A stretch of DNA of 64,000 bases from Nocardia yamanashiensis NBRC 100130 (GCF_001613325.1 NZ_BDCD01000017.1:248001-312000), one strand, 5' to 3'; counted from the stretch's first letter, positions 48,980-57,910 are shown. A program made the numbers and translations. The notes: generated by a model not told the origin, from the letters alone.

Positions 48980-49150
48980 ATGGTGACGACCACTCAGCGT
49001 CTGCTAGCCGAGATACTGCACCGCTACGGCAGCCTCGAGGCGTTCTGTGCCCGCCTGCGCGCCGACCACGCCGATCCGCCCACCCTCGAACTCCCCAGTC
49101 CGGCCGGTTTACCGAACGGCGGGCGGCATCGGGCCCCCGACTCCGACTGA
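48980..49150 (+). CDS. Small hypothetical protein
   Basis: A 56-residue reading frame on its own, between the reductase and the convergent GMC gene. The first half is helical (TQRLLAEILHRYGSLEAFCARLRADH) and the second Pro/Gly/Arg-rich. ATG 48980 follows a possible ribosome site (AACCGAGA). No family recognised; real expression is uncertain. Confidence 0.4.
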   Translation: MVTTTQRLLAEILHRYGSLEAFCARLRADHADPPTLELPSPAGLPNGGRHRAPDSD

Positions 49151-49155
49151 ACCTT

Positions 49156-50853
49156 TCAGCCGATCCCCACGATCGGCAGCCGCAGCGCCGCCGGAGCGGT
49201 GGGCGGCACCACGGGTCGCTTCGGCGCGATGGGGGCGATCCGGCGATACCCGGCGCCCGGCTCCGGACGGGCATCGGCATCGCCCTTGTTCGGCCACAGC
49301 GCGATCGCGCGCTCGGCCTGGGCGGTAATGGTCAGCGACGGATTCACCCCGAGATTGGCCGAGATGGTCGAGCCGTCGATCACGTGCAGCCCGGGATGGC
49401 CGTACAGGCGGTGATAGGCGTCGACCACGCCGGTCTCCGGGGAATCGCCGATGGCGCAGCCGCCCAGGAAGTGACCGGTCATCGGGATATCGAAGATGCT
49501 GCTGCTGGCACTGGCCGTCGGTATCCCGTCGATCTTCGCGGCCACCTTGCGCGCCACCTCGTGCCCGGCGGGAATCCAGGTCGGGTTCGGGTCGCCCTCG
49601 CCCTGCCGGGTGGTCAGTTTGCGGCCGAACAGCCCGCGCTTGGTGTACGTGGTGATGGAATTGTCGACCGACTGCATGACCAGCAGCCCGATCATCTGCT
49701 CCGACCAGCGCCGCGGATCGTGCAGGTGGAACAGGTCCCGCCGATTGCGCACCAGCTCGCGCAGCCAGGCCCGCCCACGCGGCGGTTCGCCGCCCACCAT
49801 CACCGTGGTCATGGCGGCGAGCGCATTGCTGCCCTTGCCGTAGCGCACCGGTTCGATATGGGTGTCCGGATCCGGATGAATGGACGAGGTGATGGCCACG
49901 CCCTTGGTGAAATCGTTGGCGGCGTTCCGGCTGCGGACCGCCAGCAGCTCTTCGGAATTGGTGCGCGAGAGGTAGCCGAGCCGGTCCGAGATACGCGGCA
50001 GCGAGCCACGGTCGCGCAGGCGGTGCAGCAGGCGCTGGGTGCCGAGCGAAGCCGCCGCGAAAATCACCTGTTCGGCGGTGAACTCCTTGCGCTGCTTACG
50101 AATCCAGCGTCCGGTGCGCACCGTCTCGACCGCGAAGCCGCCGCCGTTCAGCGGGCGCACGTTCACCACGGTAGTCAGCGGATGCACGGTGGCCCCGGCC
50201 TTTTCGGCCAGGTACAGGTAGTTCTTGACCAGGGTGTTCTTGGCATTGTGGCGGCAGCCGGTCATACACTCGCCGCAATGGGTGCAGGCGCGCCGGTCCG
50301 GGCCGACGCCGCCGAAGAACGGATCGGGCACGTCCTCACCGGGTTTGCGCCCGGGCCCGCCGAAGAACACGCCGACCGGGGTGCGCTGGTAGGTGCCGGC
50401 GACGCCCAACTCCTCGGCGACCTCGCGCAGCACCCGGTCGGTGGGGGTGGTGGCCGGGTTCACGGTCACGCCCAGCATGCGTTTGGCCTGGTCGTAATGC
50501 GGGGCCAGCTCGTCCTTCCAGTCGGTGATATGGCCCCACTGCTTGTCGGCGTAGAACTTCTCCGGCGGCTCGTAGAGGGTGTTGGCGTAGACCAGGGAAC
50601 CGCCGCCCACGCCCGCGCCGCTCATGACGAAGGTGTCCTTCAACAAGGTCAGGCGTTGAATTCCGAAGCAGCCCAGCGCCGGAGCCCACAGAAACTGCCG
50701 GGCACGCCACGATGTCTTTGCGAATTCGTGATCGGCGAAGCGGCGGCCGGCCTCCAGCACGCCGACGCGGTAGCCCTTCTCGGTCAGTCGCAGCGCGCTC
50801 ACGCTGCCGCCGAATCCGGAGCCGATGACGATGACGTCGTAGTCGAAACGCAT
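49156..50853 (-). CDS. GMC oxidoreductase, ChoD-like
   Basis: A 565-residue FAD-dependent oxidoreductase. The FAD site is GSGFGG (11-16) and the C-terminal GHFLGGCAIGDSPETGVVDAYHRLYGHPGLHVIDGSTISANLGVNPSLTITAQAE region is given in its conserved blocks (GGCAIG, GHPGLHVIDGS, NPSLTI). A cysteine cluster CTHCGECMTGC (~205) is typical of the Rv3409c/ChoD branch, which is annotated as cholesterol oxidase although its substrate is debated. GAGGAG precedes ATG 50853. It follows the monooxygenase gene on the same strand (26-base gap), so the two probably act in one pathway. Confidence 0.9.
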   Translation of the reverse strand: MRFDYDVIVIGSGFGGSVSALRLTEKGYRVGVLEAGRRFADHEFAKTSWRARQFLWAPALGCFGIQRLTLLKDTFVMSGAGVGGGSLVYANTLYEPPEKFYADKQWGHITDWKDELAPHYDQAKRMLGVTVNPATTPTDRVLREVAEELGVAGTYQRTPVGVFFGGPGRKPGEDVPDPFFGGVGPDRRACTHCGECMTGCRHNAKNTLVKNYLYLAEKAGATVHPLTTVVNVRPLNGGGFAVETVRTGRWIRKQRKEFTAEQVIFAAASLGTQRLLHRLRDRGSLPRISDRLGYLSRTNSEELLAVRSRNAANDFTKGVAITSSIHPDPDTHIEPVRYGKGSNALAAMTTVMVGGEPPRGRAWLRELVRNRRDLFHLHDPRRWSEQMIGLLVMQSVDNSITTYTKRGLFGRKLTTRQGEGDPNPTWIPAGHEVARKVAAKIDGIPTASASSSIFDIPMTGHFLGGCAIGDSPETGVVDAYHRLYGHPGLHVIDGSTISANLGVNPSLTITAQAERAIALWPNKGDADARPEPGAGYRRIAPIAPKRPVVPPTAPAALRLPIVGIG

Positions 50854-50879
50854 GTGCACTCCTCGAAATCCGTTGTCGC

Positions 50880-52349
50880 TCAGCCGACCCGCGTCAGGCG
50901 GTAGTCGGCCGGATCCAGTCGTCGCGTCTCCAGCCGGTATCCGGTGACGGTGCCCGGCCAGTTGTTGGTGATGCGCCCGGCGGCATTGCGGTACCAGCTG
51001 GTGCAGAAGTTCCACACCGAACGGCCCAGGCGATCCTGAATCCGGTTGTCGTAGGCCGCTTCCGCCTCCGGGCGCACCTCGAGCACGTGCCCGGGCCGGT
51101 CGGCGAGCAGGGCCACAGCCTGACGGATATAGCGGGTCTGGGATTCGATGATGTGCACGATCGACCCCGCGCCGAGATTGGTGTTCGGGCCGTAGAGCAG
51201 GAACATGTTCGGGAAACCGGAAACCGTGATGCCCTTGAAAGCCTTTGCGCCGCCGGACCATTCATCGTGCAATTTGCGACCCTGAGCGCCGGTCACGGTC
51301 ATCGGCCAGAGGAATTCGGTGCCCTTGAACCCGGTGCCGTAGATGATCACGTCGACCTCGTGCAGCGTCCCGTCGGCGGTGCGGACGCCGGTCGGCGTGA
51401 TCTCGGTGATCGCGGTGGTCTCGACCCGCGTATTGGGCTGGGTGAGCGCGGGGAAATAGTCGTTGGAGAACAGTCCGCGCTTGCAGCCGGGCGGGGCGTC
51501 GGGGGTCAGCTTGGCGCGCAGGTCCGGATCGGCCACCTGTTTCGCCAGGTGCCGCTTGCTGATGCCGCTGACCAGCGGGCGGATGGCCGGAATGTCGACG
51601 ATGCTCAGCGACACCGTCTCGCACAGCGCCCACCAGGCCAGGCGTTCGGCCAGCAGCACCGGCGGCAGGCGCCGGAACAGGGCCCGGCGGGTGGCGTCGT
51701 AGTCGGTGTCCGGCTTGGGCAGGATCCAGGTGGCGCTGCGCTGGAACAGGGTCAGGCTCGCCACCCGCGGCTGGATGGCGGGCACGAATTGGATCGCGCT
51801 GGCTCCGGTTCCGATGACGGCGACGCGTTTGCCGGTCAGCTCGACCGAGTGATCCCATGCGGCGGAGTGGAAGGCCGCGCCCGCGAAGCTTTCGCCGCCG
51901 GGGATGTTCGGTACCGCCGGGCGTGACAGCTGGCCTACCGCCGACACCAGCACGGCCGCGGTCAGTACGTCTCCCCCGGCGAGACGTACGGTCCATTCGC
52001 CCGTGGCATCGTCGTATTCGGCCGCCGTGACGTCGGCTCCGAAACGGATCTTGTCCAGCAGCCCGTACTTCTCGGTCAGCCCGCGCAGATAGCGCTGGAT
52101 CTCGGCCTGCGGCGCACAGCGTTTGGACCAGTCCGGGTTCGGCTCGAAGGAGAAGGAGTACAGCGGCGACGGCACATCGCATTCCGCGCCCGGGTAGGTG
52201 TTCTCCCGCCACACCCCGCCCACGTCCGTACCGCGTTCGAGCAGCACGAAATCGTGGAATCCGGCCCGGGTCAGCTCCATGGCCATGCCGATGCCGCCGA
52301 ACCCGGTGCCGATGATGATGATCGACGGGCCGGAACCGGTGCCGCTCAT
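50880..52349 (-). CDS. Flavin monooxygenase, MymA/Baeyer-Villiger type
   Basis: A 489-residue FAD/NADPH monooxygenase. FAD site GTGFGG (near residue 15), the Baeyer-Villiger fingerprint FAGAAFHSAAWDH, and a second Rossmann GTGASA. In mycobacteria the MymA gene is divergent from virS (AraC type) and followed by lipid-modifying genes; here likewise an AraC regulator with the same sensor type is divergent 108 bases away and a GMC oxidase follows. So this is a MymA-like enzyme for oxidising envelope or exogenous lipids. Substrate not shown. Confidence 0.88.
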   Translation of the reverse strand: MSGTGSGPSIIIIGTGFGGIGMAMELTRAGFHDFVLLERGTDVGGVWRENTYPGAECDVPSPLYSFSFEPNPDWSKRCAPQAEIQRYLRGLTEKYGLLDKIRFGADVTAAEYDDATGEWTVRLAGGDVLTAAVLVSAVGQLSRPAVPNIPGGESFAGAAFHSAAWDHSVELTGKRVAVIGTGASAIQFVPAIQPRVASLTLFQRSATWILPKPDTDYDATRRALFRRLPPVLLAERLAWWALCETVSLSIVDIPAIRPLVSGISKRHLAKQVADPDLRAKLTPDAPPGCKRGLFSNDYFPALTQPNTRVETTAITEITPTGVRTADGTLHEVDVIIYGTGFKGTEFLWPMTVTGAQGRKLHDEWSGGAKAFKGITVSGFPNMFLLYGPNTNLGAGSIVHIIESQTRYIRQAVALLADRPGHVLEVRPEAEAAYDNRIQDRLGRSVWNFCTSWYRNAAGRITNNWPGTVTGYRLETRRLDPADYRLTRVG

Positions 52350-52457
52350 GGTCGTCTCCTCACTGCGCTGTGGTCGACAATGACGCTACGACCTGCGGAT
52401 ATCGCGGCGGGAAAGCGAGACGGCCAGAAAATCCATAGATTCGGCCATAATCGACGC

Positions 52458-53516
52458 ATGAGTACGGTCGAGGAACCCGACGTCCGGACCTGGCATTTCC
52501 CGCGCGGCACCGCCAGCGTGGCGGTGATGGCCGAGTTCGCCGCCGAGCACGGGGTGGCCGCCGAACGGGTGCTCGCGGGCACCAGGCTGAGCGCGGGGGT
52601 GCTGAGCGATCCCGATGCCCAGATACCGGCCGAGACCGAATTGACCGTGGTGCGCAATCTGGTGCGCGAACTGGCGCATGTGCCCGCGCTCGGGGTGGAG
52701 GTGGGGCGGCGCTACCGGATCAGCACCTTCGGGATCTTCGGGTACGCGTGCGTCACCAGTCCCACGCTGCGGGAAGCGATTTCGCTCGCGTTGCGCTACT
52801 ACCGGCTCGGCTTCGCCTTCTGCACGCCGATCGTGGAATCGCGGCCGCGCGAGGTGGTGACCTGGATTCACCACGACACCGTGCCGGTCGATGTGCAGCA
52901 GTTCCTGGTGGAGCGCGACATCGTGGCCATGCATCGGGTGATGAGCGATCTGATCGGCGCGCGCGTCGATCTCACCCGGGCCGAATTCGGTTATCCGGCA
53001 AGCGATCAGGCCGGGCGGCTGGAATCGCTGTTCGGCGTGCGGCCCCGCTTCGAGCGGGCGCACACCATGTTCGGCATCGACCCGGATCTGCTCACCCAGC
53101 CGCTCCCCCAGGCGAATCAGCCCACCTGGGCGGTGTGCGTGGCGCAGTGCCGCGACCTGCTGCACCGGCGCAGCGCACGCACCGGTATCGCCGCCGAGGT
53201 GCGTGATCGGCTGCTACCCGGTTCCGGCACAACGGGTTTCGCCGCCCCGCTCACCTTCGACGCGGTGGCGCGCGAACTCAACCTCAGCCAGCGCACCCTG
53301 CGCCGGCACCTGGAAGCGGCAGGCACCTCCTACCGCGCCCTGCTCGACGAGGTCCGCCAAGCCCTGGCCGAGGAGATGCTCTCCGCCACCCCACTCTCGG
53401 TGGACGACATAGCGATTCGCCTGGGCTATGCCGAAGCGACGCCGTTCATCCACGCCTTCAAACGCTGGACAGCAACGACGCCCGCAGCGTATCGGCGCGC
53501 GCAGCGTCCGACCTGA
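52458..53516 (+). CDS. AraC-family regulator, VirS-like (Arabinose_bd type)
   Basis: A 352-residue regulator. Residues ~20-200 are the Arabinose-binding-superfamily (PF12625) sensor typical of VirS: EFAAEHGVAAERVLAGTRLS, FGIFGYACVTSPTLREAISLALRYYRLGFAF in conserved blocks, and ~240-345 is the AraC HTH pair (FDAVARELNLSQRTLRRHLE, DDIAIRLGYAEATPFIHAFKRW). ATG 52458 is the natural start. It is divergent from the MymA-like monooxygenase gene and very probably controls it, as VirS controls mymA in mycobacteria. Confidence 0.9.
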   Translation: MSTVEEPDVRTWHFPRGTASVAVMAEFAAEHGVAAERVLAGTRLSAGVLSDPDAQIPAETELTVVRNLVRELAHVPALGVEVGRRYRISTFGIFGYACVTSPTLREAISLALRYYRLGFAFCTPIVESRPREVVTWIHHDTVPVDVQQFLVERDIVAMHRVMSDLIGARVDLTRAEFGYPASDQAGRLESLFGVRPRFERAHTMFGIDPDLLTQPLPQANQPTWAVCVAQCRDLLHRRSARTGIAAEVRDRLLPGSGTTGFAAPLTFDAVARELNLSQRTLRRHLEAAGTSYRALLDEVRQALAEEMLSATPLSVDDIAIRLGYAEATPFIHAFKRWTATTPAAYRRAQRPT

Positions 53517-53531
53517 TTCCCTCCCCGGGGC

Positions 53532-54638
53532 TTACGCGCCCTTGGGCAGTGCGGTGGTTCTGGACTGCTCGAAGGACTCCGCGAGGAAGCGCATCGCCGG
53601 CCCGGCGAAAGCCATTGCGCCGGTAATGTGTTCGCGGCCCTGCATGCTCAGCATGGTGACGTCCACGCCGAGCGCCTTCCAGTCCTCGGCCAGCTTGACC
53701 GCCTGCGGATACGGGATGATCTGCTCGGCGGTGCCGCCCGCGACCAGCACGGGGGCGGCGGGAGCCAGTGCGCCCAGGGAGTTCTCGCGCAGTTTGCGCT
53801 TGACCGCGGGCACCTCGAACGGCAGCCGGTGGCAGTAGGTGGTGACCTTCTTGGGCAGCACCGCGCCGACGCCCACGCCCAGCACCGCGGCGGGGATGAC
53901 GTGGGTGCGGCGGAAGAGTGCGGCCAGAGCCTTGCCGGAGGGCTTGAGGTATTGCAGGACATCGAGTTCCGGATAGGCGGCGTCGAGACCGAGCACGCCG
54001 TAGAACAGCAGGAAGGCGTACGGGCTGTCGTCCAGGAAGGCGATCATGTCGGCCAGATCGGACGGGGCGGAACCGACCACGCCGCCGGCGATGGTGAGTT
54101 CCGGCGCGTAGGTGGGCTGCAGTTGCAGCGCCCAGCCGGCCGCGCAGCCGCCCTCGGAATAGCCGTAGATGCCGACCGGGCCGTCCGGGTCGAGGCGAGC
54201 CGCGTTCAGCCGCCGGGCGGCGCGAATGCTGTCCAGGACGGCGGGACCGAGGGCGCGGCCCATCACGTACGGATGCGTGCCCGGATTGCCCAGGCCGGGA
54301 TAGTCGGTGACGACCAGCGCCCAGCCGCGGCGCAGGGCGGCGCGGATGAACAGCGATTCGTATTCCAGACCCCAGCGCAGCTGCCAGGACGCGGCGGCGA
54401 CTTTATGCGCGATGCCCTGGGTGCCGACGGCGTAGCCGGTGAGCGGGCGGGTGCCCGCACCGCGCCAGGGCGCCCGCGGCACCAGCACCGTCCCGGTCAC
54501 CCGGTTCGGCTCGCCGTGCGCGTCCGTGGAGGTGTATTCGATGCGCCAGGCGCGGGCCGGAAGCCGCAATCCGGGGAGCATCTTCGCCGACATGGGCTTG
54601 GCCGACAGCAGCCGGCCCGGATCGGTGTTCGCAGTCAT
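53532..54638 (-). CDS. Secretory-lipase-family (PF03583) alpha/beta hydrolase
   Basis: A 368-residue lipase/esterase of the LIP family. The nucleophile Ser sits in YGYSEGGCAAGWA, the oxyanion region is before it, and GREHITGA near the end supplies the His; the Asp of the triad is less clear, because the expected loop reads VAGGTAEQIIP. No signal peptide is obvious in this start, so it may be intracellular, unlike the family norm. ATG 54638 follows AAAGGGCAGG; an upstream ATG at 54665 adds nine residues. Convergent with the AraC gene. Confidence 0.82.
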   Translation of the reverse strand: MTANTDPGRLLSAKPMSAKMLPGLRLPARAWRIEYTSTDAHGEPNRVTGTVLVPRAPWRGAGTRPLTGYAVGTQGIAHKVAAASWQLRWGLEYESLFIRAALRRGWALVVTDYPGLGNPGTHPYVMGRALGPAVLDSIRAARRLNAARLDPDGPVGIYGYSEGGCAAGWALQLQPTYAPELTIAGGVVGSAPSDLADMIAFLDDSPYAFLLFYGVLGLDAAYPELDVLQYLKPSGKALAALFRRTHVIPAAVLGVGVGAVLPKKVTTYCHRLPFEVPAVKRKLRENSLGALAPAAPVLVAGGTAEQIIPYPQAVKLAEDWKALGVDVTMLSMQGREHITGAMAFAGPAMRFLAESFEQSRTTALPKGA

Positions 54639-54705
54639 CGTTGCCTGCCCTTTCAGCACAAACACTTGCTATGCACTTGTCGCGCAACCGAATCCGAATC
54701 GTCAT

Positions 54706-54720
54706 AACTGTCTCGGACAG
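54706..54720. promoter_or_regulatory. CTGTC-TCG-GACAG-type box upstream of the lipase gene
   Basis: CTGTCTCGGACAG, a palindrome with five-base arms about 70 bases before the lipase start, read on the minus strand as CTGTCCGAGACAG. It resembles the GTC-N3-GACA boxes at 8585 and 45066. Exact edges are uncertain by a base or two. Confidence 0.35.
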
Positions 54721-54805
54721 CGCGGCATGAAGCCACGATACCTAAAATGAGAGAGTGTGACAGGTTATGTCGCAGCTACTCCCACACATTGGGACCGGGA
54801 GTTCC

Positions 54806-54856
54806 GGGGGCTCCGCCCCCAAGAAGGAAGAGGGGGTCCGGGGGTGTGACCCCCGG
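54806..54856. repeat. GC-rich double-hairpin intergenic element
   Basis: Two hairpins in tandem: GGGGGC-TCC-GCCCCC (54806-54820) and CCGGGGGT-GTG-ACCCCCGG (54838-54856), joined by a purine-rich AAGAAGGAAGAGGGGGT. Similar GGGGGC..GCCCCC elements are scattered in actinobacterial genomes as REP-like repeats. It lies between divergent genes, where a terminator is not needed. Confidence 0.5.
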
Positions 54857-54915
54857 GCCCCCATCTGGCGGGATCAGCGCACCGAAATAGCAGCTCGGCC
54901 GGGTACGTTCCCGCA

Positions 54916-55458
54916 ATGGTGAGTACACCCCTGCGCATCTTGCTGATCTCCGGTAGCACCCGGGATCGATCCACGAATACGGCCGCGCTGCGGACCATCT
55001 CGGCACTGGCGCCGGAGGGGGTCGAGGCCCTGCTCTATGACGGACTGCGAGACCTGCCGCAGTTCGTGCCCGGCGAGGAGCCCGAGCCGCCCGTCGTCCA
55101 GGACTTGCACAAGCAGCTCGGCGCGGCCGATGCGGTGCTGATCTGCAGTCCCGAGTACGCGGGGATGATTCCGGGCAGTCTCAAGAACCTTCTGGAATGG
55201 ACGGTGGGTGCGGCCGATCTACACGAAAAGCCGGTCGCCTATGTGAATGTCGCGTTCGAGGGCCGGGGCGACGAGGCGGTGGCAACGCTGCGCACAGTGC
55301 TGGGTTATGTCGGCGCGGAACTGGTCCAGGCCGCGAGCGGGCGCATCACCGTGCTGAGCCAGATGGTCGGCGCGGACGGGCTGGTGACCGATGCCGAGAC
55401 GCGGGAACGGCTTTCCGCCGCACTGGAGGCGCTCATCGCACACGTTCGCCCAGTTTGA
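54916..55458 (+). CDS. NADPH-dependent FMN reductase
   Basis: A 180-residue flavodoxin-fold FMN reductase. ISGSTRDRSTNTAALR is the phosphate-binding loop of the family and SPEYAGMIPGSLKNLLEW the flavin ring contact. It would reduce FMN, quinones or other small acceptors using NADPH. No clear ribosome site; ATG 54916 is the best start. It ends one base before the first of two palindromic boxes that precede the exporter gene, so the two genes may respond together. Confidence 0.85.
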   Translation: MVSTPLRILLISGSTRDRSTNTAALRTISALAPEGVEALLYDGLRDLPQFVPGEEPEPPVVQDLHKQLGAADAVLICSPEYAGMIPGSLKNLLEWTVGAADLHEKPVAYVNVAFEGRGDEAVATLRTVLGYVGAELVQAASGRITVLSQMVGADGLVTDAETRERLSAALEALIAHVRPV

Positions 55459-55459
55459 G

Positions 55460-55474
55460 TACCCCCCAGGGGTA
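55460..55474. promoter_or_regulatory. CsoR/RcnR-like operator, first box
   Basis: TACCCC-CCA-GGGGTA, a perfect inverted repeat. G/C tracts flanked by TA are the signature of CsoR/RcnR/FrmR-type (DUF156) operators. It starts 51 bases before the second, related box. Confidence 0.55.
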
Positions 55475-55510
55475 TGAAATCAATCACTCTGCCGAGGTCT
55501 TCAATTCAGG

Positions 55511-55537
55511 TACCCCCCATGGGTATACATGGGGGGT
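55511..55537. promoter_or_regulatory. CsoR/RcnR-like operator, second box
   Basis: TACCC-CCCAT-GGGTA (55511-55525), embedded in a longer perfect repeat ACCCCCCATG (55512-55521) / CATGGGGGGT (55528-55537). It is 56 bases before the exporter start. Confidence 0.55.
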
Positions 55538-55592
55538 CCGAATTGCCCAGCGGCACAGCGCCTGTGGCCGCCGCCCCCGAGGAGTGATCCCC

Positions 55593-57020
55593 ATGTCCAC
55601 CAGCACTTCGGCGCCACCGTCCGCACGACGGTGGGTCGCCCTGTCCCTCATCGCCCTGGCCCAGTTCATGGTCATCATGGACACCTCGATCATCGGCGTC
55701 GCCCTGCCGGAAATGCAGACCTCCCTGGGCTTCTCGCAGGAGAACCTGTCCTGGGTCTTCAATGCCTACGTGGTGGTGTTCGGCGGCCTGCTGCTGCTCG
55801 GCGGCAAGTTCTCCGACATCGTCGGCGCCCGGCGCATCTTCCAGCTCGGCTGGGCCGTCCTCGGCGCCGGATCACTGGTGGCGGGGCTGGCGAACTCCGC
55901 GACGCTGGAGCTCATCGGCCGTGGCGTACAGGGTGCGGGCGCGGCGCTCATCGCACCGTCCGCATTGACCCTGCTCATGATGCTGTTCGGATCGAACCCG
56001 GGTGAGCTGACCAAGGCGTTCGCGGTCTACGGCGCGGCCGCGCCCGCCGGCGGCACCGCCGGTGTCTTCCTGGGCGGTCTCATCACCGAATATGCCTCGT
56101 GGCCTTGGGTTTTCTACATCAATATCCCGATCGCCCTGATCGCCCTGCTCGCCGCGCCCGCCCTGCTGCCCGAGGGCGCGCTCGCCCCGCACGGTTCGGT
56201 GGACATCCTCGGCGGCCTCACCGCCACCCTGGGTCTGGGCGCGGCCGTGTTCGCCGTCGTCCGCGCGCCGGAGAGCGGCTGGCTCTCGGCCGCCACCCTG
56301 AGCGTGTTCGCGCTCGCCGTCGTCCTGCTGGCCGCCTTCGTGGTGATTCAGCGGCGGCGCCGGGAACCGCTCATGCCGCTGGCCATCTTCCGCGCCCCCG
56401 ATCTCGGTGCGGCGAACCTGGCCCAGGTGCTGCTGGGCGCGGCGTGGGTGCCGATGTGGTTCTTCCTGAACCTGTACCTGCAGCAGGTGCTCGGCTACTC
56501 GGCCTTCCCGTCCGGCGCGGCGCTGCTGCCCATGACGGCGCTCATCATGGCCGGAATGATCGCCCTGTCCCCGAAGCTGTTCGCCCGCTTCGGCGCCCGC
56601 ACCATGATCATCTCGGGTTTGCTGATCCTGGCGGCCGGGCTGGTGTGGCTGTCGTTCATCCGCGCCGACGGCAATTTCTGGGTCGACGTGCTGCCCGGTT
56701 CGCTGGTCGCGGCGCTCGGCATGTCCCTGGCCTTCGTCCCGTCCCTGCAGACGGCCATCTCGGCCGCCGCGCCGGAGGAGGGCGGACTGGCGTCGGGCAT
56801 CGTGAACACCGGGTACCAGATCGGTTCGGCGCTCGGCCTGGCCGTCGCCACCGCCATCGCGTCGGCGGCCGGGGCCGAACACCTCGGTGACGTGCTCGCG
56901 CTCACCGATGGTTTCGCCGCCGCGTTCCGCACGGCCGCCGTCATTGCCGCCGTCGCTGCGCTCCTGGCGGTGCTCACCTTCCGCCGGCCCGCCCGATCGG
57001 AGGTGCCTGCCACCGCGTGA
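55593..57020 (+). CDS. DHA2-type MFS drug exporter (EmrB/QacA family)
   Basis: A 475-residue exporter with about fourteen membrane segments. The start ALIALAQFMVIMDTSIIGVALPEMQ-like sequence holds motif D1 (LDxTxxNVALP type, here MDTSIIGVALP), GGKFSDIVGARR is motif A, and GAAAPAGGTAGVFLGG corresponds to motif C, which marks efflux pumps. GAGGAG (55579-55584) precedes ATG 55593. It follows the FMN reductase gene by 134 bases containing two operators, and no regulator gene is adjacent. A strong terminator follows. Confidence 0.9.
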   Translation: MSTSTSAPPSARRWVALSLIALAQFMVIMDTSIIGVALPEMQTSLGFSQENLSWVFNAYVVVFGGLLLLGGKFSDIVGARRIFQLGWAVLGAGSLVAGLANSATLELIGRGVQGAGAALIAPSALTLLMMLFGSNPGELTKAFAVYGAAAPAGGTAGVFLGGLITEYASWPWVFYINIPIALIALLAAPALLPEGALAPHGSVDILGGLTATLGLGAAVFAVVRAPESGWLSAATLSVFALAVVLLAAFVVIQRRRREPLMPLAIFRAPDLGAANLAQVLLGAAWVPMWFFLNLYLQQVLGYSAFPSGAALLPMTALIMAGMIALSPKLFARFGARTMIISGLLILAAGLVWLSFIRADGNFWVDVLPGSLVAALGMSLAFVPSLQTAISAAAPEEGGLASGIVNTGYQIGSALGLAVATAIASAAGAEHLGDVLALTDGFAAAFRTAAVIAAVAALLAVLTFRRPARSEVPATA

Positions 57021-57047
57021 TCCCCTGCCGGACAATCGAACACAACG

Positions 57048-57081
57048 AAGGTGGCGTCGTGCCTCAGCACGACGCCACCTT
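57048..57081. terminator. Strong bidirectional terminator
   Basis: A perfect 15-base stem AAGGTGGCGTCGTGC / GCACGACGCCACCTT with a four-base loop CTCA, between the convergent exporter and methyltransferase genes. Confidence 0.8.
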
Positions 57082-57103
57082 TGCTCTCCGCCTCCGTAGG
57101 AGG

Positions 57104-57910
57104 TCAGTCCTTGCGCGCCAGCCCGCCGTACGCCCCGGACCGCTCCGGATGCTCACCCACATCGGCGGCATTGTCCGGACGCCACAGCGGCAGATGCACC
57201 AGCCCGGGATCGACCAGGGTCCAGTCCAGGAAATAGGTCGCGATCTCCGCGCGGCTGCGCAGCACGATCTCGGTGGAGGTCCGCCCCGACAGCTTCTGCG
57301 CCTCCAGCACCTCCGGCGGCTGCCCGTCGGCGGTGGCGTGCGTGATCGCCACGTAACTGCCGTACGCGCACCCTTCCAGCAGCCGCGCGACCGCACCCGC
57401 CGGATCGGCGTCGTCGGGCACGAAGTGCAGCACGCCCAGCAGCAGCACCGCCACCGGCCGGCTGAAGTCGATCAGCTTGGTGACCGCCGGATCGGCCAGG
57501 ATCGCCGCCGGATCCGCCACATCCGCGTGCACCACCTGGGCGAGCGGATTGTCGGCCAGGATGGCCTGGCTGTGTGCCACCGCGACCGGGTCGATATCGA
57601 CGTAGACGACCTTCGCCTCGGGATTGCGGGCCTGGGCGACCTCGTGCACATTCCCGACGGTCGGGATGCCCGACCCCAGATCCAGGAACTGATCGATGCC
57701 GGCATCGGTGAGATACCGGACGCAGCGGCGCAGCAGATCCCGGTTCGCGCGCATGGTCTCGGCGACATTCGGGGTGAATTGCTCGATCATGCGCGCCAGC
57801 TGGCGATCGATCTCGAAATTGTGCATCCCGCCCACGAAGTAGTCGTAGACCCGCGACGCGCTCGGGCGGTCCAAGTCGATGCCTTCGGGCGCCCAGCTCG
57901 GTCTGGTCAT
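57104..57910 (-). CDS. SAM-dependent methyltransferase, DUF574/PF04672 family
   Basis: A 268-residue predicted methyltransferase common in actinobacteria. The N-terminal block PSASRVYDYFVGGMHNFEIDR is diagnostic; motif I is FLDLGSGIPT, followed by VVYVDIDPVAV and the VLHFVPDDADP loop. The substrate of this family is not established. ATG 57910 sits behind GGGAAGATGGGA; upstream in-frame sequence is not of the family. It is divergent from the GGDEF gene. Confidence 0.87.
   Translation of the reverse strand: MTRPSWAPEGIDLDRPSASRVYDYFVGGMHNFEIDRQLARMIEQFTPNVAETMRANRDLLRRCVRYLTDAGIDQFLDLGSGIPTVGNVHEVAQARNPEAKVVYVDIDPVAVAHSQAILADNPLAQVVHADVADPAAILADPAVTKLIDFSRPVAVLLLGVLHFVPDDADPAGAVARLLEGCAYGSYVAITHATADGQPPEVLEAQKLSGRTSTEIVLRSRAEIATYFLDWTLVDPGLVHLPLWRPDNAADVGEHPERSGAYGGLARKD

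Noticed and set aside
54787..54862. Insertion-sequence end or attachment site
   Set aside because: No transposase or integrase gene, no flanking direct repeats and no tRNA gene nearby.
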